From CBDDLD01 sp965250025 (GTDB lineage: Bacteria; Bacteroidota; Bacteroidia; Flavobacteriales; Flavobacteriaceae), in the NCBI GenBank assembly GCA_965250025.1, contig OZ252283.1, positions 1,178,001 through 1,242,000 on the forward strand: 64,000 nucleotides of DNA. Direction: 5' to 3'. The notes beneath the pieces were generated by a model, which worked only from the letters and a program-made list of their open reading frames with translations, ran no database searches and was not told the DNA's origin. The translations under genes were made by a program, and so were the position numbers. Below, in pieces: positions 48,683 through 59,094 of the stretch (the stretch's first letter is position 1; each line of letters opens with the position of its first letter).

Positions 48683-51600
48683 ATGAAAAATATATACCCA
48701 TTACTACTTACAGTATTAACTGTTCAGCTATCTTTTGGACAGGTTGAGTTTAATAATAAAGTAATAACAGAATCCTTAATCGGTTTAGTTACAGACATGC
48801 AGGTTTCGGATTTGGATGGCGATGGCGATTTGGACGTATTAGTATCTTCAAGAGGTAATGAAAAGGTTTCTTGGTTTGAAAATATTGATAATAATGGTGA
48901 TTTTGAGCAAAGAGAAATTGTGAATAATATCGATGGAGCTGAATCAGTGTATGCAGATGATATTGATAATGATGGAGATATGGATGTTGTTATCGCTTCT
49001 TCTGGAATGATTTCTTGGTGTGAAAATGTTGATGGGACAGGAAGTTTTAGTACGCCAAATATTATTTCTACAGAGGTCTCCTCATTTTCAAAAAATGTAT
49101 ATGTTTCAGACTTAGATGGCGATGGCGATAATGATGTAATATTTTCTGAAGCGGTTAATAACAAATTGGAATGGCATGAAAATATAGATGGTCTGGGAAA
49201 TTTTGGTGAGCAACAGGTCTTAGATGTTGGGGCAGGTTCAGTATCAGAATTTTATGTTAAAGATGTTGATGGCGATGGTGATAATGATATTGTTTATGGT
49301 AAGGATACGGGAAGTATAACATTAGGCTGGTTAGAGAATGAAGATGGCTTGGGAGATTTTGGAGAAAATCACCCTTTATTTTTTAATATTCAGGTTACTA
49401 CACTTTATGTAGAAGATGTTGACGGAGATTCAGACTTAGATGTTGTGGCTCGGGTTTTTAATACAGTGTCTTGGTTTGAAAATACAGATGGGCAAGGAAC
49501 ATTTAGTTCTGAAAAATTTGTAGCATCATCACTGCCTATGAGATCAATATATGTAGCAGATATTGATGGTGATAATGATAATGATATTGTTTCTTCAGTG
49601 GCTAATTCAGATGATAAAATAGTTTGGTATGAAAACTTAGATGGAATGGGAAATTATGGTGGAGAACAAATTATAACGACAGCTATAGCTGATGTGAAAG
49701 TTGTACAAGTTGCAGACATAAATGGGGATGGAGATAATGATGTCGTTTCTGCATCAGTAGGAGATGATAAGATTGCTTTTTATCTGAATACAGATGGATT
49801 AGGAAACTTTGGTAATCAGCAAATAATTACCTATTCTGAGGTTAGGAGACCGAATTCTATTTTTTCGGTAGATATTGATAGTGATGGAGATAACGATGTG
49901 TTATTTGCCGCTACACGTGAGATTGGCTGGTATGAAAATACAGATGGTCAAGGAAATTTCGGGAATCCTATAATCATAGCTTCCAATGGTTTTTTTGACT
50001 ATATCACCTCAGGCGATTTAGATGGGGATGGAGATAATGATGTTATTTGCGCATCTGGAAATATTGATAATAGTATAATGTGGTTCGAAAATACTGATGG
50101 ATTAGGGACATTTTCAGATGCTCAGTTTATAGCGCAAAATGTACAAATTGGTCTCGTATCTATATTAATTATAGATATTGATAATGATGGTGATAAAGAT
50201 GTATTGTTTTCATCAGTTGTTGAAAATAAAATTGTATGGTACCCTAATATAGATGGGCAAGGAACATTTGGATCGGAATTAGTGATTTCCAACAGTATAG
50301 ATGGACCAAGATGTGTCTACGCTAATGATATTGATGGCGATGGAGACATGGATGTACTATCTGCATCTATATTTGATAGTAAAATAGCATGGTATGAGAA
50401 TATGGATGGACAAGGTAATTTTGGTGAACAGCAAGTCATTTCAACAGAAGCGCAACAAGTGGTTTCAATATATGCAGATGATATTGATGGAGACGGAGAC
50501 ATTGATGTTATGTCTGCTTCTAATACTGATGACAAAATAGCATGGTATGAGAATATGGATGGACAAGGCAATTTTGGTGCCCAGAATATAATATCTACAT
50601 TAGCTGATAGAGCATATTCGGTTTATGCTGAAGACTTAGATAATGATGGTGATATGGATGTATTGTCTGCTTCTAAATGGGATAATAAAATAGCATGGTA
50701 TGAGAATATAGATGGACAAGGCGGCTTCGGAGATCAGCAAGTTATATCAAACACATCATATTCTGCTGAGATGGTTTATGCCATTGATATCGATGGAGAC
50801 TTGGATATTGATGTGCTTTCAGTTTCCACTGCGGATGATAAAATAGCATGGTATGAGAATTTAGGACTCAATAGCAATGCTATTTCAGGAAAAGTAAGTT
50901 TTGATGTTGATAGTAACGATTGCACATCTGGAGAGGTGCCATTTGAAAATGTCATGTTAATAACTACGGATGGTATTAATAGCTTTTCGACATTTACTAA
51001 TGCAAATGGGTTTTATAAACTATATCCTGATGCAGGAGATTATGAAACATCAGTGTCGTTTCAAACCTCAAATATAACTGTAACACCAACAGTATACAAT
51101 TCAGATTTTATAGGAACAGGTAATATAGATACAGCTAATTTTTGTGTGTCGAGTGTTAATGCGGTCAACGATCTAAACATTACGATTTATCCTTCAATAG
51201 ATGACCCCAGACCGGGTTTTGATACGACCTACCAATTGGTATATGGTAATACGGGAACTACGCAATTGAGTGGTGAAGTTACTTTTGAGTTTGATAATGC
51301 AAAAATGCAATTTCTAACAGGCAGCGAAACAGTGACATCTCAAACCTCAAATACATTAACCTTTAGTTATTCAAATTTAAACCCGTTCGAAACCAGAACC
51401 ATAGATTTACTATTTAATGTATTTGCCCCACCAACCACTAACATCGATGATGTTTTGGTCTCTACGGCAACGATAACACCCGTATCAGGAGACGAAACAG
51501 AAGAAGACAATACATTTGAATTAGAACAAATCGTAATAGGTTCTTACGACCCTAATGACATCAGAGTTTTAGAAGGCGATGAAGTGCTTATTGACGATAT

Positions 51601-52219
51601 CAACAAATACCTGCATTACATCATAAGATTTCAAAATACAGGAACTGCCAGTGCCATTAATGTAAGGGTAGAACATGTATTAGATGATAAGTTAGATTGG
51701 ACCACTATGCAATTGCAAAGCATGAGCCACTCCGGACGTGTAGAAATCATAAACGGTAGTGAAGTGTCGTTTATTTTCGATAACATTAACTTACCCGACA
51801 GTACCAACGACGAACCCAATTCGCATGGTTTTATAGCCTTTAAGGTCAAGCCGGAGGCTAGTGTAGTAGTAGGAGATGTTATCAATGGTGTAGCAGATAT
51901 TTACTTTGACTTTAATCCGCCGATCATTACCAATACCGTATCGACAGAGATTGTAGCACCGTTAAGTGTTGCAGAAGACACACTTCAAAACTTTAGTCTC
52001 TATCCGAATCCGGTGGAGAATGAGATGATGGTAACAAGTAAAACTACAATAGATGGCATAACGATTTATGACATCAATGGCCGATTATTAACTACAGCAA
52101 CTTATGTTCATCCAAAAACCGCTGTACAATTAGATGTTAAAAGCTTGTCAGAAGGGTTGTACTTTTTAGAGGTAAGGTCTGAAGATATCAAACAAACTAT
52201 GAAGTTTTTGAAACGATGA
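48683..52219 (+). CDS. Giant FG-GAP/VCBS repeat protein, T9SS substrate
   Basis: A 1178-aa secreted protein. Signal peptide MKNIYPLLLTVLTVQLSFGQ. Residues about 35-735 are about 14 FG-GAP/VCBS-like units of 51 aa, each with a calcium-type loop DIDGDGDMDVLSAS and KIAWYENMDGQGNFGEQQVI. Next a small Ig-like part (SGKVSFDVDSNDCTSGEVPF), a DUF11/DUF7619-like region (GSYDPNDIRVLEGDEV, HYIIRFQNTGTASAINV), and a type A T9SS C-terminal sorting domain (LQNFSLYPNPVENEMMV, IYDINGRLLTT, LSEGLYFLEVR). It should be exported by type IX secretion and attached to the surface or released; role probably adhesion or substrate binding. Confidence 0.93.
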   Translation: MKNIYPLLLTVLTVQLSFGQVEFNNKVITESLIGLVTDMQVSDLDGDGDLDVLVSSRGNEKVSWFENIDNNGDFEQREIVNNIDGAESVYADDIDNDGDMDVVIASSGMISWCENVDGTGSFSTPNIISTEVSSFSKNVYVSDLDGDGDNDVIFSEAVNNKLEWHENIDGLGNFGEQQVLDVGAGSVSEFYVKDVDGDGDNDIVYGKDTGSITLGWLENEDGLGDFGENHPLFFNIQVTTLYVEDVDGDSDLDVVARVFNTVSWFENTDGQGTFSSEKFVASSLPMRSIYVADIDGDNDNDIVSSVANSDDKIVWYENLDGMGNYGGEQIITTAIADVKVVQVADINGDGDNDVVSASVGDDKIAFYLNTDGLGNFGNQQIITYSEVRRPNSIFSVDIDSDGDNDVLFAATREIGWYENTDGQGNFGNPIIIASNGFFDYITSGDLDGDGDNDVICASGNIDNSIMWFENTDGLGTFSDAQFIAQNVQIGLVSILIIDIDNDGDKDVLFSSVVENKIVWYPNIDGQGTFGSELVISNSIDGPRCVYANDIDGDGDMDVLSASIFDSKIAWYENMDGQGNFGEQQVISTEAQQVVSIYADDIDGDGDIDVMSASNTDDKIAWYENMDGQGNFGAQNIISTLADRAYSVYAEDLDNDGDMDVLSASKWDNKIAWYENIDGQGGFGDQQVISNTSYSAEMVYAIDIDGDLDIDVLSVSTADDKIAWYENLGLNSNAISGKVSFDVDSNDCTSGEVPFENVMLITTDGINSFSTFTNANGFYKLYPDAGDYETSVSFQTSNITVTPTVYNSDFIGTGNIDTANFCVSSVNAVNDLNITIYPSIDDPRPGFDTTYQLVYGNTGTTQLSGEVTFEFDNAKMQFLTGSETVTSQTSNTLTFSYSNLNPFETRTIDLLFNVFAPPTTNIDDVLVSTATITPVSGDETEEDNTFELEQIVIGSYDPNDIRVLEGDEVLIDDINKYLHYIIRFQNTGTASAINVRVEHVLDDKLDWTTMQLQSMSHSGRVEIINGSEVSFIFDNINLPDSTNDEPNSHGFIAFKVKPEASVVVGDVINGVADIYFDFNPPIITNTVSTEIVAPLSVAEDTLQNFSLYPNPVENEMMVTSKTTIDGITIYDINGRLLTTATYVHPKTAVQLDVKSLSEGLYFLEVRSEDIKQTMKFLKR
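50381..50869 (+). repeat. 153-bp tandem repeat units inside the FG-GAP gene
   Basis: The string AAAATAGCATGGTATGAGAA recurs at 50381, 50534, 50687 and 50840, exactly 153 bp apart (51 codons). These last units are nearly identical in DNA, earlier units have drifted. Long direct repeats of this kind can recombine and change copy number. Confidence 0.85.
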
Positions 52220-52242
52220 TATAAAGCATAGTAAAACATTGT

Positions 52243-52270
52243 AAAAAGCACCTTTGAAGGTGCTTTTTTT
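52243..52270 (+). terminator. Terminator after the FG-GAP gene
   Basis: AAAAAGCACCTT (52243-52254) faces AAGGTGCTTTTT (52257-52268), then T-run. Confidence 0.82.
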
Positions 52271-52329
52271 ATATGCATGAGTGTAAATCTTGTAGAGGAG
52301 TTATTCAATACATGCCTTTTGTATTAGAT

Positions 52330-52368
52330 ACCTTTCACATGTGATACATAGGAATACATGTGAAAGGT
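52330..52368. repeat. Perfect 13-bp inverted repeat between the two T9SS genes
   Basis: ACCTTTCACATGT (52330-52342) and ACATGTGAAAGGT (52356-52368), 13-nt loop. There is no T-run on either side. It lies 28 bp beyond the stop of the minus-strand gene and may stop transcription or stabilise its mRNA end. Confidence 0.6.
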
Positions 52369-52395
52369 TCTCAAAACTAAACTACTACTAATACA

Positions 52396-55300
52396 CTACT
52401 TTTTGATAAATCGTTTAACCTGTGTTATTGTATCAAACTGTATCTCTAAGAAATAAACGCCTTGAGATAAATTATGAACATCTAAGGTCAATTCAAATTC
52501 ATGAGTATTTTTTGTATTTATCAACCTGCCATTGATGTCATAAATCGTAACAGAGTTTATGATCTTGTTAGCTTTTAAGGTTAATTCAGAAGAAACTGGA
52601 TTAGGAAACAAATTGAGTGAAGGAGCTTTCGTCTCATCATCAATAGATAATGTTGCCTCTGTAACTGCTATTGTAAAAGTACCCTCAACCCGTGATGAGT
52701 TTCTGCTCAATATAACGTCAGTATTCCATACTTGAATATAATAGGTATTTCCAGCTGTTAAATTAGTTAGTTCAGCAGATGTGCCAACATCACCAAAAGG
52801 TACAGAACATGCTAGTTCTGTTGTTAAAGAACAATCTTCCCAAACAGCAATATTAGCAAGATTAGCAGTAATTACAGTTGTGCTGATGGTAACACTACCA
52901 CTGGCCGGAGCCACAAAAGAATACCATACATCAGGAATGCCACCTAAGAAATCACAACTAGAGCTTGTGCCAGAATAGGTTGCATTTGTATTATTTCCGG
53001 TTGTTGGAGAAGCACCAACTATTAAAACCTCGGCATTGATACAATCATCATTATCTGGTGTTACTATTGGTTGTAAATCGGATAAGCATATGGTAAAATC
53101 ACCATTTCTATAAAAATCTCTGAACCAAATCGCCATTGTATAAGTGTTACCGGGTGTTAACTCTGTGATATCTATAGTTCCGACTGACATGCCCAGATTA
53201 TTCAAATTATCACAAAACAATTCCGAATCATTACAAGTGTCATAAATAGCCACATAAGCCAAACTTTCTTCATTAATGTTGGTGATCTCTAAATTAATTT
53301 GCCCACTGGCAGGTGCTGTGAAAGTGTACCAGGTATCCAATACTTGTTCTTGAGGGAAGCCGCTACAACTAAAAGGAACATTACTGTTACTTGCATATAA
53401 ATTGTTAGTGGTATAAGTAGAAGAACAATCATTAAACGGGTTTACTGTTAAAGGTATAGCGCCATTACAATCATCATTTGGTATTGGTATATATTCGATA
53501 ATTTCTATGTCAAAATTTTGAGGGTTACTGGCGGTAACTGTTCCTGATTTACCTATGTTTATATAATAAGTTACACCATCTAAAACAGGTACATTGGGTA
53601 AAACTTCGTTAGGATTGTTAAAACCATATTCATCTTGGAACATTTCGCATGTTAAACTGTTGCAGTCACCTGTATATACAGCAATAGCCGGACTCCATGC
53701 TTCCGAACCTGTTATACGTATTTCTATGTTTTGATTTGCTGTTGGGGTATATGTAAACCAGGTGCCGTCATTTATGTTATTTCCACATGAAAAGATAGCG
53801 CCATTTTCGCTTGTTGCAAAGAAACCATCGTTTTGACTGTAAGTGTAAGGTAAGCTATTAACCGCAATTGCATTTATACAATTGTCATTTGCCGGCGGCA
53901 AAGGGATATCGGATAAACAAACTCCAAATTCACCAAGTGTGCTGCCAATAAATTGTGATAGTATCATAACATAAGTTGCACTAGGTGTTAAACCAAGAAT
54001 GTCAGCACTAGACCCGAATTGACAAAATACTTCATTGCCATTACAAGCATCAAAAATAGCGATGTCAGCAAAGTTTGATCCAGCATCTGGCGTAGTTAAT
54101 GCAATAAGATCTAGAGCTATTTGTCCACTATTTGGAGCTACGAAAGAGTACCATGTATCCACTCTATTATTCTGATCAGGTCTGCAACTAATTGATGGAT
54201 TACTATTAGTGGCAAATAGATTGTTTTCGATATAAGTGAAAGCACAATCTTCATACCCATTTACAGTCAAAGGCTGGGCGCTGGCACATTCATTATTCAT
54301 GGGTATAGTTGTAGCCACTTCAGACAAGCATATTTCGGATGTCCCTCTTTGATTACCCCCTGTAGGGAAAACAATGGTAACGATATAAATTTCTCCCGGA
54401 GTTAACCCTGTAATTGTTTGATCGTTAGAGTAGCAATTTAGAGTATTGTCACCACAAGTATTTATAAAACCTATTTCAGGATCCCCTTCTTGAGTTATGT
54501 TTGTGATATTGAATTTTACGTTTCCTGTAGTTGGCGCTTCAAAAGTATACCATGTTTCTATTTGACTACTGGAAAATGAACAATTAAAACCAGGGCCATC
54601 AGTAGCTAATGTGTTGTCTACAATATATGTAGAAGTGCAACTACCTTCAGAATTTACCGATAATAGTTGAGGGTTTGAACAATCATCATTTGGTGGTGCT
54701 AGTATTTCTGATAAACAAATTGAAAAATCACCTAAAGTACTGGTTTCTTCATAACCAATTCGTATGAGATAGGTATCTCCGGGAATAAGTCCGCTAACGA
54801 CTTGGTTATTTGAACCAAGGCAATTTGTAGGACTCCCTATGTTGCCATTATTATCCTCATAAATAGTGCTTCTGGGTATTGTTGTCTGAGTGCCGTTAGT
54901 AACCTGAAATCTGATTGCTCCTGATGTTGGAGCAACAAATGAATACCAAGTGTCTATACGAGATGTAAAACAAAAAGGAGAAGGCACACTACTGGCAGTA
55001 GCGCCAATATTAGTTGCGGTATAAGTTGTGTCACAGTTGTTGTATGAGTTTACTGTTAAAGGTACTGCTCCTTCTGCTTCGTCATTTGGTGGTGTAGCAA
55101 AATTGGCCAATAAGCAAATTTCAAAGTTGCCTTCTGTTTCGTTTTCCTTATACCATATGGCCATTGTGTAATCAGAATTCAGCACTAAACCTGTAATACT
55201 AAACGTATTTTGAGTATCTCCCGAACCGCAAAATACCTCTGTACCGTTACAGGTATCAAAAACAGAGAGATATGCTGTACCTGATTGAGTATCATTTGTA

Positions 55301-57183
55301 ATTTCTACATTAACAGTGTCTGCAGGCGCAGTAAAGGTGTACCATGAATCTAAATTAGAAATTGCCGTATTAGTATCACAGCTAAAGTTGGTATTGGTTG
55401 CAGTAGCAGCAAAGTGGTTTACTGTTGTGGTAGATGTACAAACGCTACCATTATTCGATGGATTTACTGTTAGTTCTACAGCTGTATTGCAAGTGTCGTT
55501 TGCCAATGTGTCTGGTTCTTCAGAGAGACAGATTCTACTTGAGGCACTTGCAGAGTTATCTTCATATACGAGTGCTAGCAAATAATTTTGACTTGGAGTT
55601 AAACCTATAACATTGGTAACATTATTTGAACCGGGCGCTTCGCAAAATATTTCATTACCGTTACAGGCATCAAAAATAGCAACACGTTTTTGAAGTGTTG
55701 TAGACGGTGTAAGCTCAATAGATATGTTGCCGGTATTGGGTGCGGTAAAGTCATACCAAAGATCTATATTGTTAGGGTTAGATGGCATACAACTGAATGT
55801 AGCGCCGCTATTAGTAGCGCTTCTTAAGCCTATTCCTGAAGTTGAAGCACAGCTGCCTTCTGGATTTACTGTTAGTGATGTTGGACTGCTGCAGTCATTG
55901 TTGCTAGGTACAGGAATGGCATTGGTTTCAATACTAAATTGTATGTTTTGATAGTTAAAGCTTCTACCATATACACGCACAAGATAGGTTTCGCCAATTT
56001 GAAGATCGAGTAGCGATAAACGGCTTACGGCAGAAAGGCTTCTTACCAAGGTTAGATTACTGCAATCGTCGTTAAAATCTTCATATACAGCGACAGATAA
56101 TTGATTGTTGGAGTTTTCACTGCCAGGTAATACCGTTATATTAGATAAGACAATTTCATGTACACGTTGTTCTGCGATAAACTGATACCATACATCATTA
56201 TTAGGTGTGCCAGATACTCCTGCAGTAGACTGTGATGATTGTGTAGCGCCTAAAGTGGTTCCTAGAAGGGGTGGATCGCCAGAGGCAATCTCATCATAAA
56301 AGTTACAGTCGTCATTGCTTGGCGTATCAACAGGGGTGTTTGTGATTGTGAAACTTAAATCTTGAAGTAAAGAAGAAGAGCCATAGACACGTATGAGGTA
56401 TTCTGTGCCAATATTCAATTCATTAAATGTTCTGATAGTACCATTTACAGATGCCACTCTTGTAGAAAACTGACAACCGGAGTTTGACCTTTCATACAAT
56501 ATCATGTACATAGAAGTATTTGCAAACGGACTGTCAGGAAGCACTGTAATATTGGTAAGTGCTATGGTATGAGTAGCTTCTGAAGCGGTAAAAGAATACC
56601 AAACATCGTTGTTTGGAGTTCCAGACCCGCCTTGTATGCCAAAAGATGTTGGCGTTGCCGATAATGTTGTACCAGTCGTAGACCCAAGATCTAAAACAGT
56701 AGCATTATCACAATCATCATTTACCGGAGGAGCTGGTCTTGCAGATAAGCAAATGGTAAAATCGCCTTCAACGAAAAAATCATCATACAGGACACTTAGT
56801 ATATATGTGTTTCCGGGTACTAGACCAAATACTCTATTATTATTTTCTATGTCATTACAAAATATCCTATTGGCAGAACAACTTTCATAAATACCTATCT
56901 CTGCCGTTCCGGTTTGAGTACCGTTAGTAATATTTATTTCTACACCTTCTGTATTTGGTGCTGTAAAAGTATAAAAAGTGCCTATGCCGCCAAATCCACA
57001 GTAAAAACCGTTATTGCTATCCATGGTTGCATTGGTATGGTCTGCTGTATAGGTAGAACTGCAGCTTCCTACCGGATTCACATTTAGGTTAATGGCACCA
57101 CTACAAATATCGTTTGGAGGTGCTTGTGCTATTGCTAAAACCGCGAATAAATTAAAGCAAAGTAATAGTATAATTTTTTTCAT
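52396..57183 (-). CDS. Giant PPC-like repeat protein, T9SS substrate
   Basis: A 1595-aa secreted protein. Signal peptide MKKIILLLCFNLFAVLAIAQ. It then has 11 units of about 130 aa, each marked by PPNDDC.NA..L.V, a Trp-Tyr motif (DTWYSFVAPTSG, ETWYTFEAPTTG, VWYSFTAS) and G.TY...IW or L.R (PGNTYILSVLYDD), the pattern of the bacterial pre-peptidase C-terminal (PPC) beta-sandwich. Many units carry a Cys pair. The end is a type A T9SS sorting domain (LNLFPNPVSSELTL, VTIYDINGRLINTK, LSQGVYFLEIQFD). No catalytic domain is present, so it is a repeat-only surface or released protein, possibly binding glycans. Units differ at DNA level. Confidence 0.93.
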   Translation of the reverse strand: MKKIILLLCFNLFAVLAIAQAPPNDICSGAINLNVNPVGSCSSTYTADHTNATMDSNNGFYCGFGGIGTFYTFTAPNTEGVEINITNGTQTGTAEIGIYESCSANRIFCNDIENNNRVFGLVPGNTYILSVLYDDFFVEGDFTICLSARPAPPVNDDCDNATVLDLGSTTGTTLSATPTSFGIQGGSGTPNNDVWYSFTASEATHTIALTNITVLPDSPFANTSMYMILYERSNSGCQFSTRVASVNGTIRTFNELNIGTEYLIRVYGSSSLLQDLSFTITNTPVDTPSNDDCNFYDEIASGDPPLLGTTLGATQSSQSTAGVSGTPNNDVWYQFIAEQRVHEIVLSNITVLPGSENSNNQLSVAVYEDFNDDCSNLTLVRSLSAVSRLSLLDLQIGETYLVRVYGRSFNYQNIQFSIETNAIPVPSNNDCSSPTSLTVNPEGSCASTSGIGLRSATNSGATFSCMPSNPNNIDLWYDFTAPNTGNISIELTPSTTLQKRVAIFDACNGNEIFCEAPGSNNVTNVIGLTPSQNYLLALVYEDNSASASSRICLSEEPDTLANDTCNTAVELTVNPSNNGSVCTSTTTVNHFAATATNTNFSCDTNTAISNLDSWYTFTAPADTVNVEITNDTQSGTAYLSVFDTCNGTEVFCGSGDTQNTFSITGLVLNSDYTMAIWYKENETEGNFEICLLANFATPPNDEAEGAVPLTVNSYNNCDTTYTATNIGATASSVPSPFCFTSRIDTWYSFVAPTSGAIRFQVTNGTQTTIPRSTIYEDNNGNIGSPTNCLGSNNQVVSGLIPGDTYLIRIGYEETSTLGDFSICLSEILAPPNDDCSNPQLLSVNSEGSCTSTYIVDNTLATDGPGFNCSFSSSQIETWYTFEAPTTGNVKFNITNITQEGDPEIGFINTCGDNTLNCYSNDQTITGLTPGEIYIVTIVFPTGGNQRGTSEICLSEVATTIPMNNECASAQPLTVNGYEDCAFTYIENNLFATNSNPSISCRPDQNNRVDTWYSFVAPNSGQIALDLIALTTPDAGSNFADIAIFDACNGNEVFCQFGSSADILGLTPSATYVMILSQFIGSTLGEFGVCLSDIPLPPANDNCINAIAVNSLPYTYSQNDGFFATSENGAIFSCGNNINDGTWFTYTPTANQNIEIRITGSEAWSPAIAVYTGDCNSLTCEMFQDEYGFNNPNEVLPNVPVLDGVTYYINIGKSGTVTASNPQNFDIEIIEYIPIPNDDCNGAIPLTVNPFNDCSSTYTTNNLYASNSNVPFSCSGFPQEQVLDTWYTFTAPASGQINLEITNINEESLAYVAIYDTCNDSELFCDNLNNLGMSVGTIDITELTPGNTYTMAIWFRDFYRNGDFTICLSDLQPIVTPDNDDCINAEVLIVGASPTTGNNTNATYSGTSSSCDFLGGIPDVWYSFVAPASGSVTISTTVITANLANIAVWEDCSLTTELACSVPFGDVGTSAELTNLTAGNTYYIQVWNTDVILSRNSSRVEGTFTIAVTEATLSIDDETKAPSLNLFPNPVSSELTLKANKIINSVTIYDINGRLINTKNTHEFELTLDVHNLSQGVYFLEIQFDTITQVKRFIKK

Positions 57184-57469
57184 AATGGAGTAGTTAATTA
57201 AAGTTATTATTGAATTTTAAAAGGGTACTGGTAATTGAAAAACTACCAATACGATATAATGGCAATGGTGCTGCGTAAACAAGGATAATAGAATACAAAA
57301 TAGACCTCATGATTTTCTTGGTTTCTCATTTACATCGAGAGATTATAAAAAGGTCATCATGAATTTGATAGAAAGAGTGATTTTTAAGGTTTTATTAAAT
57401 CAATTTTGTAAGTTTTTTCTTTATTATTTTCATTTTATCTACTTTAGAGCCTTAAAACCTAATGGGCTT

Positions 57470-59008
57470 ATGCTTAAAAAGATCTATGGCAGTGCAGTAT
57501 TTGGTGTCGAGGCAACTACGATCACTGTAGAGGTGAATGTGGATAAAGGTATTGGATATCACCTTGTTGGATTGCCAGACAATGCTATTAAGGAAAGTAA
57601 TTATCGAATCGCTGCAGCATTGCAAAACAATGGCTTTAGAATTCCAGGGAAAAAGATTACAGTCAATATGGCACCGGCTGATTTGCGTAAAGAGGGTTCC
57701 GCTTATGATTTAACCCTCGCAATAGGCATATTAACAGCATCAAACCAGATCAATGCCGAAGACTTAGAAGATTACCTCATTATGGGGGAGCTATCTCTAG
57801 ATGGTTCTCTACAGCCTATAAAAGGAGCATTACCCATTGCGGTAAAAGCAAAAGAAGAAGGCTTTAAGTATTTTATCTTGCCATCACAGAATGCCAAAGA
57901 AGCTGCTATAGTTGGAGGCTTAACGGTTTATGGCGTAGATCATATTACACAGGTTATTGAGCATTTTGACACAAATAAATTGATCGCACAAACTGTTATT
58001 GATACAGAAGAGGAATTCTATAAGAATTTGAATTATCCGGAGTTTGATTTTGCTGATGTTAAAGGGCAAGAGAGTATAAAACGTTGCATGGAAATAGCAG
58101 CAGCAGGAGGCCATAATATTATTCTAATTGGTCCTCCGGGCAGTGGAAAAACCATGTTGGCTAAGCGATTACCGAGTATTTTACCACCTATGACCCTGCA
58201 AGAGGCTTTAGAGACCACAAAGATACATTCAGTGGTGGGTAGGGTAAAGGCGCATACCGGGCTTATGGCACAACGCCCGTTTAGAAGCCCGCATCATACC
58301 ATATCTAATGTGGCATTAGTAGGAGGAGGGAGTTATCCCCAGCCCGGAGAAATATCCTTGTCGCATAATGGGATATTGTTTTTAGATGAATTACCGGAAT
58401 TCAAGCGAGAGGTGTTAGAGGTTATGAGGCAACCTCTGGAAGATAGAGAAGTTACCATCTCCAGAGCTAAATTTACAGTGACCTACCCTTCATCATTTAT
58501 GTTGGTGGCCAGTATGAATCCAAGTCCGGGCGGTTATTTTAATGATCCGGATGCACCGGTAACTTCCTCGCCTGCTGAAATGCAGCGCTATTTGGGGAAA
58601 ATATCAGGGCCATTATTAGATCGTATCGATATTCATATTGAAGTCACTCCTGTACCATTTGAAAAGCTATCAGATGAAAGAAAAGGTGAAGCTTCTAATG
58701 CGATCAGAAAGCGTGTTACCATAGCGAGAGAGATACAATCAGAACGTTTTACGGAAATAGAAAATGTGCATTACAATGCGCAAATGAACACCAGACAGAT
58801 TAGAGAATATTGCAAATTGGATGAAATGTCTTTGCAACTGTTGAAATCGGCTATGGAACGTTTGAACCTTTCTGCCAGAGCCTATGATCGTATATTAAAG
58901 GTTGCTAGGACTATTGCAGATCTTGAAGGAAAAGAAAACATTAAGGAGAGCCATATTAGCGAAGCTATTCAATACAGAAGCTTAGATAGAGAAGGGTGGT
59001 TGGGGTAA
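57470..59008 (+). CDS. YifB family Mg-chelatase-like AAA+ ATPase
   Basis: A 512-aa ComM/YifB-type ATPase. N-terminal ChlI domain (KKIYGSAVFGVEATTITVEV, GLPDNAIKESNYRIAAALQN), Lon-like part (ADLRKEGSAYDLTLAIGILT), Walker A GPPGSGKTMLAKRLPSILPP, Walker B ILFLDELPEFKREVLEVMRQ, sensor VASMNPSPGGY, C-terminal ChlI domain ending SLDREGWLG. ComM-type proteins are helicases that support branch migration in natural transformation and recombination. ATG at 57470 matches the family N-terminus; a longer frame from 57359 adds a non-family stretch. Confidence 0.93.
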   Translation: MLKKIYGSAVFGVEATTITVEVNVDKGIGYHLVGLPDNAIKESNYRIAAALQNNGFRIPGKKITVNMAPADLRKEGSAYDLTLAIGILTASNQINAEDLEDYLIMGELSLDGSLQPIKGALPIAVKAKEEGFKYFILPSQNAKEAAIVGGLTVYGVDHITQVIEHFDTNKLIAQTVIDTEEEFYKNLNYPEFDFADVKGQESIKRCMEIAAAGGHNIILIGPPGSGKTMLAKRLPSILPPMTLQEALETTKIHSVVGRVKAHTGLMAQRPFRSPHHTISNVALVGGGSYPQPGEISLSHNGILFLDELPEFKREVLEVMRQPLEDREVTISRAKFTVTYPSSFMLVASMNPSPGGYFNDPDAPVTSSPAEMQRYLGKISGPLLDRIDIHIEVTPVPFEKLSDERKGEASNAIRKRVTIAREIQSERFTEIENVHYNAQMNTRQIREYCKLDEMSLQLLKSAMERLNLSARAYDRILKVARTIADLEGKENIKESHISEAIQYRSLDREGWLG

Positions 59009-59055
59009 CTGAGAATTAAATATCTGATTAGTTTGTAAAAACGATAAGCACTATT

Positions 59056-59094
59056 AAGAGGAGGGACGAATCCATATGATATCGCCTCTTTTTT
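59056..59094 (+). terminator. Terminator after yifB
   Basis: AAGAGG (59056-59061) pairs with CCTCTT (59085-59090), with partial inner pairing, followed by T-run to 59094. Confidence 0.6.

Noticed and set aside
50317..50571. Minus-strand ORF and CRISPR-like spaced repeats in the FG-GAP gene
   Set aside because: The repeats are coding units of 153 bp in one continuous frame, and the minus-strand ORF is a shadow of them.
52330..52368. Terminator call for the inverted repeat between the T9SS genes
   Set aside because: Perfect stem but no T-run on either strand; listed only as an inverted repeat.
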